From: Aliiroseovarius sp. M344 | GTDB lineage: Bacteria > Pseudomonadota > Alphaproteobacteria > Rhodobacterales > Rhodobacteraceae | Assembly (NCBI RefSeq): GCF_025140835.1 | Contig: NZ_CP081153.1 | Span: 3,009,001-3,073,000, forward strand | Direction: 5' to 3' | Length of the DNA: 64,000 nt | Shown here: piece by piece, positions 46,401 to 54,519 of the stretch | How positions within the stretch are numbered: the first letter of the stretch is position 1 | How the letters are laid out: each line of letters begins with the position of its first letter | Program-made: the position numbers and the translations under genes | Notes under the pieces: generated by a model | Seen by the model: the letters and a program-made list of their open reading frames with translations, nothing else | Databases searched by the model: none | Told to the model about the DNA's origin: nothing

Positions 46401-48021
46401 GGTTTGTCACCTGGCTGAAGTTCTGACGGAAAAAGTGGCTCAGCGGGCGGTATTTTGTCGAAAGCACTGCCGACGGTGTGTCATCGCCCATCGAGGCCAG
46501 CGATTCCTTTCCGTCCTCAGCCATTGGCGCGAGGATCTGCTCCAGTTCCTCCAAGGTGTAACCAGCCGCCAACTGACGGCGACGCAACTCTTCGCCGCTA
46601 TATAGCGGTTTTTCCTCGACCTCAGCAAAGCCTTCACCCAGATCATTGATCTTGCCAACCCATTCACCGAAGGGTCGGGAAACGGCCAGTTTGTCCTTAA
46701 TTTCGGTGTCGTGGTACAATTTGCCTTCGACCGTATCGACAGCCAACAGCTGCCCCGGCCCCAGCGCACCTTTTTCCACGATGCTGGCTTCATCAATCGG
46801 CACCATACCAGCTTCCGAACCTGCGATCACAAGACCCTCGCCCGTCACCACATAACGCATCGGGCGCAAACCGTTACGATCAAGTCCTGCGCAGACCCAA
46901 CGACCATCGGTCATGGCCAGTGCGGCAGGGCCGTCCCATGGCTCCATCACCGAGTTGCAATAGGAATACATGTCTTTCCATGCTTCGGGCAGTTCGATGG
47001 CCTGCTTAGACCAGCTTTCCGGCACTAGCATGGTTTTCGCCATCGGGGCAGAACGGCCTGCACGTACAAGCACCTCGAACACAGCATCCAAAGCGGCTGA
47101 GTCAGACGACCCGCCCGGAACGATAGGTTTAATGTCCTCCGCCAGATCGCCGAAGGCTGCGGACGCCATGCGGATCTCGTGGCTTTTCATCCAGTTCAGG
47201 TTGCCCTTCAGCGTGTTGATCTCGCCGTTATGCGCCAGCATGCGGAACGGTTGCGCCAGCCACCATTGGGGGAAGGTGTTGGTCGAATACCGCTGGTGAT
47301 AAATCGCGAAGGTCGATTTGAACCGCTCGTCCATCAGGTCTGGGTAAAATTCCGCCACCTGCTCGGCCAGCATCATGCCTTTGTAGATAATCGACCGGCA
47401 GCTGAGCGACGCAATATAGAGCCCATTGATATGTGCGCTTGCCACGGCTTTTTCGATCCGGCGGCGGATCACATAAAGCTCGCGCTCGAAGGTGACTTCG
47501 TCCACACCTTTCGAGTTTGAAATCATGATCTGTTCGATCTCGGGCCGCGTCGCATTGGCCTTTTCGCCAAGGCAGGTGATGTCCACCGGCACGTGCCGCC
47601 ATCCATAGATGTGGTATCCCATGCGCAAGATTTCAGACTCAACTATCGTCCGGCAGGCTTCCTGAGCGCCAAAATCAGTGCGCGGCAGGAAAACCTGACC
47701 GACTGCGATCAGCTGGTCTTCGCGCGGCTCGTGGCCGGTGCGACGGATTTGGTCATAGAAGAATGGAACCGGGATTTGCACGTGGATGCCGGCACCGTCG
47801 CCTGTCTTGCCGTCAGCGTCTACAGCGCCTCGGTGCCAAATGGCTTTCAGCGCAGCAATGCCTGCTTCGACGACCTCGCGTGACGCCTTTCCTTCAATCG
47901 AGACGACCAGCCCGACACCACACGAGCTGTGCTCGTCTTCTTCGCGATACAGGCTGTGTTCGCTCATAAATTTACGTTTGGCTTCCTCGCGGCGGACCCA
48001 ATCGGCATCATATTTCGTCAT
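43483..48021 (-). CDS. gltB: glutamate synthase (NADPH) large subunit
   Basis: 1,512 residues from MTKYDADWVRREEAKRKF at 48021, where GAGAGGAG is a good ribosome site. The N-terminal nucleophile Cys is residue 34 in EHSSCGVGLVVSIEG after a propeptide. Domain order: class II glutaminase, central domain, FMN-binding synthase domain with the 3Fe-4S Cys set in IMVRQCQSNTCPVGVCTQDD, and the C-terminal beta-helix GXGXG repeats (GSNGCEYMTGGVAVILG). It makes glutamate from 2-oxoglutarate and glutamine. gltD lies 58 bp upstream and is read first. Confidence 0.97.
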   Translation of the reverse strand: MTKYDADWVRREEAKRKFMSEHSLYREEDEHSSCGVGLVVSIEGKASREVVEAGIAALKAIWHRGAVDADGKTGDGAGIHVQIPVPFFYDQIRRTGHEPREDQLIAVGQVFLPRTDFGAQEACRTIVESEILRMGYHIYGWRHVPVDITCLGEKANATRPEIEQIMISNSKGVDEVTFERELYVIRRRIEKAVASAHINGLYIASLSCRSIIYKGMMLAEQVAEFYPDLMDERFKSTFAIYHQRYSTNTFPQWWLAQPFRMLAHNGEINTLKGNLNWMKSHEIRMASAAFGDLAEDIKPIVPGGSSDSAALDAVFEVLVRAGRSAPMAKTMLVPESWSKQAIELPEAWKDMYSYCNSVMEPWDGPAALAMTDGRWVCAGLDRNGLRPMRYVVTGEGLVIAGSEAGMVPIDEASIVEKGALGPGQLLAVDTVEGKLYHDTEIKDKLAVSRPFGEWVGKINDLGEGFAEVEEKPLYSGEELRRRQLAAGYTLEELEQILAPMAEDGKESLASMGDDTPSAVLSTKYRPLSHFFRQNFSQVTNPPIDSLREFRVMSLKTRFGNLKNVLDESSAQTEIIVLESPFVGNQQFGKMTEIFNAQMVEIDCTFPVDGGGGALRIALGEIREKAEDAVRSGAGHIILTDQHQGESRIAMPMILATSAVHSWLVKKGLRTFCSINTRSAECLDPHYFAVLVGCGATTVNAYLAEDSLADRIERGLLDCTLSEAVHRYREAIDQGLLKIMAKMGISVISSYRGGLNFEAVGLSRAMVAEYFPGMTSRISGIGVNGIQKKLEGVHAAGFGSGNKVLPVGGFYKARQSGETHAWEAQTMHLLQSACDRASFQMWKQYSARMRANPPIHLRDLLDIKPMGKEVPIEEVESINAIRKRFVTPGMSLGALSPEAHKTLNVAMNRIGAKSDSGEGGEDPAHFHPEPNGDNPSAKIKQVASGRFGVTAEYLNQCEELEIKVAQGAKPGEGGQLPGMKVTDLIARLRHSTKGVTLISPPPHHDIYSIEDLAQLIYDLKQINPRCKVTVKLVAASGVGTIAAGVAKAKADVILISGHNGGTGASPATSIKFAGLPWEMGLTEAHQVLAMNNLRDRVTLRTDGGLRTGRDIVMAAMMGAEEYGIGTAALIAMGCIMVRQCQSNTCPVGVCTQDDDLRKKFTGNADKVVNLITFYAQEVREILASIGARSLDEVIGRADLLSQVSRGSAHLDDLDLNPLLLVVDGADKIVYDRNRDRNPVPDTLDAEIVRDASRFLEDGEKMQLSYTVQNTHRTVGTRISSHIVKRFGMRNSLQPDHLTVKLQGSAGQSLGAFAAPGLKIEVSGDANDYVGKGLSGGTIVVRPPLSSPLVARDNTIIGNTVLYGATDGYLFAAGRAGERFAVRNSGAHVVIEGCGSNGCEYMTGGVAVILGSIGSNFGAGMTGGMAYLYDPDGVAQNYMNMESLVTNPVSVDHWEAQLLSLVERHAEETGSQLATEILRHWDLEKGNFLQVCPIEMLERLPAPLSIEDAAIPAE

Positions 48022-48079
48022 GTCGGTTCTCCTCTCGGACGGGCGGGGGTGCAGTGACCCGGCTGGCCCGGAAAATTTG

Positions 48080-49513
48080 TTATTCGGCAGCAAGCGCGCG
48101 GGCGGCATTCAGCGCGGCAAGTATATCCGCGCCAGCTTCGCGCCCATCGCGGATCGCCCAGACCACCAATGATGCACCGCGCACGATGTCACCCACGGCC
48201 CAAATACCATCCAGATCGGTCCGGTGCGTCTCGAAAGTCGCCTTGATTGTGCCCCAGCGTGTGACCGTCAGGTCTTTTTCATCCCAGAGGGTGGGCAGGT
48301 TTTCCGGCTCAAACCCGAGCGCTTTGATCACCAGATCCGCATTCTCGGTGTATTCCGAACCCTCGATCACTTCAGGGCTACGACGGCCGGTTGCATCAGG
48401 CGCACCCAGGCGCATTTTCTGAACGATAACGCCTGTTACGGGATTGCCCGCGAAACCTTTTGGTGCGGACAACCAGACAAATTCGACGCCTTCTTCCTCG
48501 GCGTTCTGGGTTTCGCGCTGCGACCCGGGCATGTTCTCGCGATCGCGGCGATACAGGCACTTCACCGACGTTGCGCCTTGGCGAATGGCGGTACGTACGC
48601 AGTCCATCGCGGTATCGCCACCACCGATAACCACGACATTTTTGCCTTCTGCGTTCAGTTCTCCGTTGTCGAATGCGGGAACGCTATCGCCAAAGCTGAG
48701 CTTGTTGGAGCAGGTCAGATAATCCAGCGCTGGAACAATCCCCTTTGCGCCAGCCCCCGGCCCGGACAGATCGCGACCCTTATAGACACCGGTCGCCAGA
48801 AGAACGGCATCATGAATGGCGCGAATGTCCTGAAAGCTGATGTCTTTTCCGACATTGCAGTTCAGAACAAACTCGACCCCTGCATCTTCCAGCAGCTTCA
48901 CGCGGCGCATCACCACATCTTTTTCAAGTTTGAAACCGGGAATACCATAGGTCATCAACCCGCCCGCACGGTCATGTCGATCATAGACGGTAACGTTCAC
49001 ACCAGCGCGCACCAAAACGTCCGCCGCAGCCAGTCCGCCTGGACCTGCCCCGATGATTGCGACGCTTTCATCGCGCTTGGTAGCGGGCGTAATCGGCTCA
49101 ACCCAACCGTTGTCCCACGCTGTGTCTGTTATGTATTTCTCGACTGCGCCGATGGTGACGGTGCCATGGCCCGATTGTTCGATCACGCAATTGCCTTCGC
49201 AAAGACGATCCTGCGGGCAAATACGTCCACAGATCTCGGGGAAGGTGTTGGTTGCCTGACTCAGCTCATAGGCTTCTTTCAAGCGACCTGACGCGGTCAT
49301 ACGCAGCCAGTCAGGTATGTTGTTGTGCAACGGGCAATGTGACTGGCAATACGGCACGCCACACTGGCTACACCGGCTGGCTTGCTCGGCGGCCTTCTGG
49401 GCGGCATATTCGGCATAGATTTCGTGGAAGTCTTCGCGACGCGCCTCGGCGGCCCGTTTTTCGGGCATATCCCGCTCGACACTCACGAATTTCAACATCG
49501 GCTGCTTGGCCAT
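48080..49513 (-). CDS. gltD: glutamate synthase small subunit
   Basis: A 477-residue flavoprotein. The N-terminal part has the Cys sets ASRCSQCGVPYCQSHCPLHN and CGRICPQDRLCEGNCV for the 4Fe-4S centres. FAD and NADPH are bound at GAGPGGLAAADVLVRAG and VVIGGGDTAMDCVRTAIRQG. It feeds electrons from NADPH to GltB. It is the first gene of gltDB; the divergent uppP lies 220 bp upstream. Confidence 0.96.
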   Translation of the reverse strand: MAKQPMLKFVSVERDMPEKRAAEARREDFHEIYAEYAAQKAAEQASRCSQCGVPYCQSHCPLHNNIPDWLRMTASGRLKEAYELSQATNTFPEICGRICPQDRLCEGNCVIEQSGHGTVTIGAVEKYITDTAWDNGWVEPITPATKRDESVAIIGAGPGGLAAADVLVRAGVNVTVYDRHDRAGGLMTYGIPGFKLEKDVVMRRVKLLEDAGVEFVLNCNVGKDISFQDIRAIHDAVLLATGVYKGRDLSGPGAGAKGIVPALDYLTCSNKLSFGDSVPAFDNGELNAEGKNVVVIGGGDTAMDCVRTAIRQGATSVKCLYRRDRENMPGSQRETQNAEEEGVEFVWLSAPKGFAGNPVTGVIVQKMRLGAPDATGRRSPEVIEGSEYTENADLVIKALGFEPENLPTLWDEKDLTVTRWGTIKATFETHRTDLDGIWAVGDIVRGASLVVWAIRDGREAGADILAALNAARALAAE

Positions 49514-49733
49514 CCTGGCTCTCCGTCAATATAGCTCGGACTTGAGCTTCTATAGGGGGTGTGGATAAAATAAAAGACAGCAATACTGACCTTTATACAC
49601 TTTCTTTGGTGAATAATTGGGTTGCCATACGAAATATTCCTAAATTTAGGTCATAACTACTTCCATTTTATCGCTCTTCCCTTTCCGGACCGCTGGTTTA
49701 GCTTGCCAACACCCCATTCCAGAAGGCTCCCAC

Positions 49734-50537
49734 ATGACCCTTGCCCATCTCTTTCTCGTCGCTGTGATACAGGGAATCACCGAGTTTCTGCCGGTTTCTT
49801 CCTCTGGTCACCTCGCCTTGATTCCGCACCTGACGAGCTTGCCCGATCAGGGCCAGACGATTGACGTGGCCGTGCATCTGGGCACGTTGGGCGCCGTGGT
49901 TCTGTTCTTCTGGGCAGATGTTCGGATGGGGTTGGCTGGTGTTCCGCGGATGCTGACCGGGCGCATCGATACGCCGGGCTCAAGGCTCGCCTTCCTGTTG
50001 GCAATTGCAACCATCCCGGCCATAGCATTTGGACTTCTGATCAAGCTAACGGGACTGGACGATACCATGCGGTCGATCAAAGTCATCGCTTGGACCATGA
50101 TCCTGTTCGGACTGGTGCTGTATTGGGTTGACCAAAAAGGATCGGCTGAGAAAAGAGCAGGTGACTGGACGTTGCGCGACGCGATCATCATGGGCCTTTG
50201 GCAGGCTCTGGCGCTGATCCCCGGCACGTCGCGGTCAGGGGCAACAATCTCGGGCGCGCGAGCGCTTGGATACGAACGCCCCGACGCCGCGAAACTGGCA
50301 ATGCTCATGTCGATCCCGACAATTTTCGCTTCGGGCGTGCTGCTAGGAGCCGAAGTCGCCGCCACCTCCAACCTTCAGGTTGCCAAAGACGGGGCAATCG
50401 CGGCGGTATTGGCCTTTGTGTCAGCACTTCTTGCACTAAGCCTGATGATGCGCCTGCTGCGGTCTGTCAGCTTCACACCCTACGTGATCTATCGAATCGC
50501 GTTGGGTGTCGTTCTGTTGGGCATTGCTTACACATGA
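49734..50537 (+). CDS. uppP: undecaprenyl-diphosphatase
   Basis: A 267-residue membrane protein of BacA/UppP type. Catalytic motifs: AVIQGITEFLPVSSSGHLAL (E..SSSGH) and ALIPGTSRSGATISGARALG (PGTSRSG). It has about eight helices. It removes a phosphate from undecaprenyl diphosphate to recycle the lipid carrier for peptidoglycan; loss gives bacitracin sensitivity. A short stem-loop follows directly. Confidence 0.95.
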   Translation: MTLAHLFLVAVIQGITEFLPVSSSGHLALIPHLTSLPDQGQTIDVAVHLGTLGAVVLFFWADVRMGLAGVPRMLTGRIDTPGSRLAFLLAIATIPAIAFGLLIKLTGLDDTMRSIKVIAWTMILFGLVLYWVDQKGSAEKRAGDWTLRDAIIMGLWQALALIPGTSRSGATISGARALGYERPDAAKLAMLMSIPTIFASGVLLGAEVAATSNLQVAKDGAIAAVLAFVSALLALSLMMRLLRSVSFTPYVIYRIALGVVLLGIAYT

Positions 50538-50541
50538 AAAT

Positions 50542-50561
50542 GGCGCGGCCTGCGCCGCGCC
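50542..50561. terminator. stem-loop between uppP and the convergent epimerase-like gene
   Basis: GGCGCGGC, loop CTGC (shared), GCCGCGCC form a strong hairpin at the end of uppP. The T-run is weak on the plus strand (TTTC) and moderate on the minus (ATTTTC), so it may serve both convergent units. Confidence 0.6.
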
Positions 50562-50586
50562 TTTCATAATTCGCATCGCCTCTGGC

Positions 50587-51573
50587 TCAGCCGTCGGTGC
50601 GTAGGTTTTTCGCCGAGTTCTGAATGGCCGCGTACTGGCCATTGTGACGGAAGCGCCAGAGGTAATCCGGCAGGATTGCCTCCATCGCCGTCGGGGCGAT
50701 ACCCAAATCCGCAAAGCCCTGAGCGTCATCCGCAACTACGTTGTCATGTGCAAGCGACCGCACCTGATCGCGCGTCAGCGGCGCTTTGATCAGCCCACCC
50801 GAAATCCACTGGATGAAATCGAAGGCCGCCGCTTGAAGCTTCGCGACCCCGAAAGGCAAATTGATCACCGCGCGGCGGCGCTGCACGACGTCCAGCATCC
50901 GGTCAATCAGCTCGCGCAGAGTTTCGACATCCGGCCCGCCCAGCTCATAGATACCCGGCTTGGCCTGACCAAGAATTGCCTTCTCGGCAGCAGCGGCCAC
51001 ATCATCCACAAACACCGGCTGAAAGCGTGTGTTGCCACCAGTGATTGGCAGGATCGGCCCAAACCGCGTCATGCCAGCAAACCGGTTAAAGAACTCGTCC
51101 TCAGGACCAAAAATGACAGATGGGCGCAGGATCACTGCGCCGGGGAATGCGTCCTGAACGCCTGTCTCACCCTGTGCCTTGGTCTGCGCATATTCGCTGT
51201 CGCTGGCATTGTCTGCGCCAATGGCAGACAACTGAACCAGCTGTGCCACGCCCTGTTCTACTGCGATCCGAGCAACGCGTTCAGCCCCTTCATGGTGCAC
51301 CGCGTCAAAGCTGTTCTTGCCGATCGAGTGTAAGACGCCGACGCAGTTGACCACAGCGTCCGCGCCCATCATTGCCTCACGCACCGACGCGTCATCACGG
51401 ATGTTGCACAAAATCGGCTCAACCTGCCCGACAGCCCCATAGGGCTTTACGAACAAGGCTTCGTTCGGCCGACGCACGGCAACGCGCACACGCCACCCTT
51501 GCTTGGCCATGCGGCGCGCAATATAGCGCCCAACGAAGCCCGAACCGCCATAGATTGTGACAAGCTTGGACAT
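50587..51573 (-). CDS. NAD(P)-dependent epimerase-like protein (complex I NDUFA9 type)
   Basis: 328 residues from MSKLVTIYGGSGFVGRYIAR at 51573, ribosome site AAGGAG. The extended-SDR/atypical Rossmann motif GGSGFVGR.IA is followed by AVVNCVGVLHSIGKNSFDAVH, VQLSAIGADNASDSEYAQTKAQGE and VILRPSVIFGPEDEFFNRFAGM. This matches the NDUFA9-like group found near respiratory genes in alphaproteobacteria and as an accessory subunit of mitochondrial complex I. Role in bacteria is uncertain. It is convergent with uppP, and its start is 140 bp from the tRNA-Leu. Confidence 0.85.
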   Translation of the reverse strand: MSKLVTIYGGSGFVGRYIARRMAKQGWRVRVAVRRPNEALFVKPYGAVGQVEPILCNIRDDASVREAMMGADAVVNCVGVLHSIGKNSFDAVHHEGAERVARIAVEQGVAQLVQLSAIGADNASDSEYAQTKAQGETGVQDAFPGAVILRPSVIFGPEDEFFNRFAGMTRFGPILPITGGNTRFQPVFVDDVAAAAEKAILGQAKPGIYELGGPDVETLRELIDRMLDVVQRRRAVINLPFGVAKLQAAAFDFIQWISGGLIKAPLTRDQVRSLAHDNVVADDAQGFADLGIAPTAMEAILPDYLWRFRHNGQYAAIQNSAKNLRTDG

Positions 51574-51713
51574 GGTAGCACTCCTTGAAAACCTTGACGT
51601 TTTCATAGCTTTCAACGGCGCTCAGAGCAAGGCGCAAACCGAATTCGTGAAAACACCGCGAATCCGGTTGACAGTCTTGGCGGTCCACTTTACATCGCGG
51701 CCTCACCAACCGT

Positions 51714-51800
51714 GCCCAGATGGCGGAATTGGTAGACGCGCTAGCTTCAGGTGCTAGTGTCCGTATGGACGTGGAGGTTCGAGTCCTCTTCTGGGCACCA
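51714..51800 (+). tRNA. tRNA-Leu (anticodon CAG), target of the integrative element
   Basis: Long-variable-arm tRNA: acceptor GCCCAGA paired with TCTGGGC, D-arm GGCGGAATTGGTAGACGC, anticodon stem CTAGC with loop TTCAGGT (anticodon CAG), variable arm GTCC..GGAC, T-arm GGTTCGAGTCC and encoded CCA. The last 16 bases are repeated at 58493-58508, so the gene stays whole after integration. Confidence 0.96.
51785..51800 (+). repeat. attachment site, left copy (attL) in tRNA-Leu
   Basis: CCTCTTCTGGGCACCA, the 3' end of the tRNA-Leu gene including the T-arm side and CCA. Identical to 58493-58508; the flanking bases differ on both sides. Confidence 0.9.
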
Positions 51801-51935
51801 TTTAAAATCATATTTATGATGAAAAACAGTGTGTTAGTAGAAGTTTGGGGCAGGCGGTCCCATCTTAAGCCCCACTATTGCAAGTTGATACCACGATGCA
51901 CTACCTAGAGACGCATTTATGTAAACATGGGCGAG

Positions 51936-52358
51936 CTAGCGACAATATTTCTTCATTGGCACTGAGCGCGAGCGCCTAGTTTCATACTTCCGATATCTTC
52001 CACCGGAAAACCTAGGACAGTCCCGCGCCCAACCTGCGCTAATTACTGCAACGCTGATGTTTTCGCCTTTGCTTCCGAAACAAGTTCCAACCCAACGGTC
52101 ATAGGTTTTCTTGCCAGTCAAAATACAGCGAACCAATCTACCAGAGTAGTTTTGCTTCATCCAATCCTTACCTTCCCAATACCCCGACTGCCCTTTGTCC
52201 GGGGCATCAACGCCATCAAGTCGGATTGGGATACCGCGCACTTCTATTGTATCCGCATCTCTTACATGAGTAACTTTGCCTTGAATTTCGTTGGCATTTG
52301 CAATCGAGGCAACGAACAGCCCAGCTAGAAATATCAGACAAGCCCTAGTGTTAGCCAT
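51936..52358 (-). CDS. secreted thermonuclease-like (SNase) protein
   Basis: 140 residues with GAGGAG at good spacing. A signal peptide (MANTRACLIFLAGLFVASIA, cut near NANE) precedes an SNase fold: GKVTHVRDADTIEVRGIPIR, DGVDAPDKGQSGY, and YDRWVGTCF, ending SVAVISAGWARDC. Calcium-binding Asp (DAD) and both Arg positions can be matched, but where SNase has the catalytic Glu (APEK) this one has Asp (APDK). It also has a Cys pair that may form disulphides. Such proteins are common on alphaproteobacterial islands and plasmids. It probably degrades nucleic acid outside the cytoplasm, if active. Last gene of the element, next to the tRNA. Confidence 0.8.
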   Translation of the reverse strand: MANTRACLIFLAGLFVASIANANEIQGKVTHVRDADTIEVRGIPIRLDGVDAPDKGQSGYWEGKDWMKQNYSGRLVRCILTGKKTYDRWVGTCFGSKGENISVAVISAGWARDCPRFSGGRYRKYETRRSRSVPMKKYCR

Positions 52359-52818
52359 GCCATTCTCCTCAAAAAATTTGATGCGCTACCAAGCGGTTTT
52401 AGCGTTAGAAATTCATAAAAATAGACACGCTTGCGAGCTTCCAGAATTATTGAACGAAGTAAAGTAGCACAAAACGGGCGCGTGGCTTTCAAATGTTAAT
52501 AATTGTTAAGGTTGTTGGTAAATTTCATGAGCGAGGGGCTATCCTTCATACTGGAAAGATAGGGCTAATATGCGCATGAGGGTAAAGTCAGATTACTTAG
52601 TATTGTCTTTGACTTGTTATTCTAAATAACTCGGACAAGATGGGTAAAAGAAACACAAGAAAACGCAAATCAGGTTACTATCTGTGCTTCTGTGAACCAT
52701 AGAACATAGAGTTATCGGACGCCGTAAAGCAACCAATACGCGCGCGCACGCGCGCGAGGCGGCTTCAGACAAAAAGATTGGCGATTGTATATTTGACAAA
52801 CCCCATGCCATTTTTTAG
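52359..52818. other. non-coding stretch with a Z-DNA-prone tract
   Basis: About 460 bases without a gene that can be supported. A 20-base strictly alternating purine-pyrimidine run, made of CG repeats with one CA step, lies at 52738-52757 in otherwise A/T-rich sequence. The rest is low in G+C and should hold the promoter of the SNase gene. Confidence 0.5.
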
Positions 52819-53022
52819 CTACGGGCCGCTGGCATCTTCCGCGCTGCAAAATACCCACAGAAGTATCATTGCCGAAATGGGGTTGATGAAGACGGCAACA
52901 ACTTGCCAAAGAAAGCGATCCTGACCGCGACGCTCGGCCATATCGCCCACCAGTGCGAACAATTGCCATATGAGCCATATTCCCCCGATCAGAATAAGAA
53001 GCGTGACGGTGAATTCAATCAT
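52819..53022 (-). CDS. small membrane protein, 67 aa
   Basis: Two predicted helices: TVTLLILIGGIWLIWQLFAL and VVAVFINPISAMILLWVF, joined by a charged loop (GDMAERRGQDRFLW). No family recognised. Its start lies within the end of the 54-aa gene (8-bp overlap), so it belongs to the same translational chain as the PIN gene. A small two-helix protein at the end of a nuclease module could anchor or act as an effector, but that is speculation. Confidence 0.6.
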   Translation of the reverse strand: MIEFTVTLLILIGGIWLIWQLFALVGDMAERRGQDRFLWQVVAVFINPISAMILLWVFCSAEDASGP

Positions 53023-53179
53023 CTGATGTAGTTTTCAGATTGCCCTTCGGCTTCTGCTTCACCAGTTTCTTCAACTTCTTCTCAAACCGTTCTTCGTCGT
53101 CGTCCGTCTCTAGCTGACGGGCGGCTTCTTTGAAGCGGTCAAGTTGGGTTTTGTTTTGCGTGTTCAAAAAACTCTCCAT
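53015..53179 (-). CDS. small charged protein, 54 aa, overlapping the PIN gene
   Basis: Starts at the ATG 53179 inside the last 41 bases of the PIN gene, in another frame, and ends at 53015 inside the start of the membrane protein. The product begins MESFLNTQNKTQLDRFKEAA, then RQLETDDDEERFEKKLKKLV and a Lys-rich tail KQKPKGNLKTTSDD. The pattern LDRFKEAARxLExDDDEExF is one I associate with small conserved alphaproteobacterial proteins of unknown role. It is strongly helical. Its position between PIN and membrane genes, with overlaps on both sides, makes a real gene likely. Confidence 0.6.
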   Translation of the reverse strand: MESFLNTQNKTQLDRFKEAARQLETDDDEERFEKKLKKLVKQKPKGNLKTTSDD

Positions 53180-53660
53180 CAGTCGAACTGTCAGGATAGC
53201 AAATCGTCAACGCGCTTCCATTTCGGCAGTGGAACTTACCTGGCAAATGAAGCAGATCATCCTGATCGTAGGTGTGCATTGTTTCTAGATTCCACCGCAA
53301 AGCGGACGCCAGATGCACCGCATCTTGATATTTCGTCAATCCTGTAGTGTCCCGCCAAAGCTGGCGACCCATTTCAGCAATATCAACGGCCACTGGGATT
53401 GGCTTGATGTATTGCTGCCGAAAGATATCGGATATTCTCTTTCCGTTTTCTTCAGACATAGGTTTCTGCTTTGAAGACTCCTTGCCTATCCGGCGACACT
53501 CAATCATCGACAGCGTAGATGTCCAGATTTCGGCTTTGCCCTCTCTTGCCCATCCGTAGACGATTTCCAACTCTCGCTTCTTATCAGCCTCACCATTGAG
53601 TAGGCCGATAAAAGCGCACGTGTCCCAATAGAACTTCCGTGGTTTAGCCAATGGCTTCAC
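53139..53660 (-). CDS. PIN-domain nuclease (VapC-like)
   Basis: A 173-residue PIN protein. The acidic residues are in place: Asp in FYWDTCAFIGLL, Glu in TLSMIECRRIG, Asp in TKYQDAVHLASALRW, and a further Asp in HTYDQDDLLHL. VapC-like PIN enzymes cut RNA, often tRNA or rRNA, in the presence of magnesium and are held in check by a partner made from the same transcript. It is longer than ordinary VapC (about 130). The first 17 bp overlap the end of the 284-aa gene, the natural candidate partner. The middle region (KPMSEENGKRISDIFRQQYI) is unusual. Confidence 0.82.
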   Translation of the reverse strand: MKPLAKPRKFYWDTCAFIGLLNGEADKKRELEIVYGWAREGKAEIWTSTLSMIECRRIGKESSKQKPMSEENGKRISDIFRQQYIKPIPVAVDIAEMGRQLWRDTTGLTKYQDAVHLASALRWNLETMHTYDQDDLLHLPGKFHCRNGSALTICYPDSSTDGEFFEHAKQNPT

Positions 53661-54498
53661 CCCTCAATAGTTCTAGGTGTTCTTCCATAGACATATCCCC
53701 CAAGACATCAAATTTCTTGAGGTCATTGATCGTAACGTCCGTCCACGGAACGTCCTCAAAATCATCAATATCTGCCCGCTTTAAATCTCCGTCTGAATTG
53801 TAGTGCAGTGCACCTGTCAGGTTGACCCTCCGGCCCTCCCAAACTTCACTCCAGTTATGCGCCGGCCCTATCTTTTCAGACAATTCATCCGATAAAACAC
53901 AAGTGAATTTCTTTTCCGACAAGCGCTCCATAACATCTAGAGCGGGCTTGCCATTCCATCTGGTGAGGCCAGCTATTTCGCCCTCTACTGTTCCATATTC
54001 AGTGCGCTGCCAATCAGGCTTACTTTCACGTTCAGATATTTCTGCGCGTTCAATTGCGGCTTTCGCCGTTTTGGCATTTTGTGGGCGAATGCTAAATGGT
54101 TCGCTGCCAGAGAACGTAATCTCGGTTCGCGTAATCGTGCTAGTGTTTCTGTCGATCACGCGCTTCAAGGCTGGCATTGCATCAATCACAACACCGCTGA
54201 CGCGACCCTCTAGGAGCCCCCTAACATCGCTTTCTAAAAGGCCAGCTACGCGGTTAGCTTCTAACACAATCGAAAGGTCAGGCTTGGACGGGAATGGCTC
54301 TGCCATCAACGTGAATGGGGGGCTATTCGTGTGGGCCTTAGTCAGACGCCACACGATTTGCCGTTCGTTCGGATTGACAGCTTCGGAACGTTCAAGGGCT
54401 TCGATCATATCTAGCACCTGATTGAGAGCATCAGACACAGTTAGGAATTCCCCTCCTAAGGGGTCTGGATAGACTGTCACTGAGAACGTCTTAGCCAT
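53644..54498 (-). CDS. unknown protein, candidate partner of the PIN nuclease, 284 aa
   Basis: Begins MAKTFSVTVYPDPLGGEFLT and is preceded by AAGGAAG at good spacing. An N-terminal alpha/beta part (SDALNQVLDMIEALERSEAV, FTLMAEPFPSKPDLSIVLEAN) is followed by a beta-rich middle (GTVEGEIAGLTRWNGKPALD, VWEGRRVNLTGALHYNSDGD) and a C-terminal helical tail DMSMEEHLELLRGEAIG. No known domain is recognised. Its stop overlaps the PIN start, a classical antitoxin-first layout, but its length is well above usual VapB proteins (about 80). It could neutralise PIN or give it a target. Function is inferred from position only. Confidence 0.6.
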   Translation of the reverse strand: MAKTFSVTVYPDPLGGEFLTVSDALNQVLDMIEALERSEAVNPNERQIVWRLTKAHTNSPPFTLMAEPFPSKPDLSIVLEANRVAGLLESDVRGLLEGRVSGVVIDAMPALKRVIDRNTSTITRTEITFSGSEPFSIRPQNAKTAKAAIERAEISERESKPDWQRTEYGTVEGEIAGLTRWNGKPALDVMERLSEKKFTCVLSDELSEKIGPAHNWSEVWEGRRVNLTGALHYNSDGDLKRADIDDFEDVPWTDVTINDLKKFDVLGDMSMEEHLELLRGEAIG

Positions 54499-54519
54499 CC
54501 ATTTCCTTCCTTGATCGCC

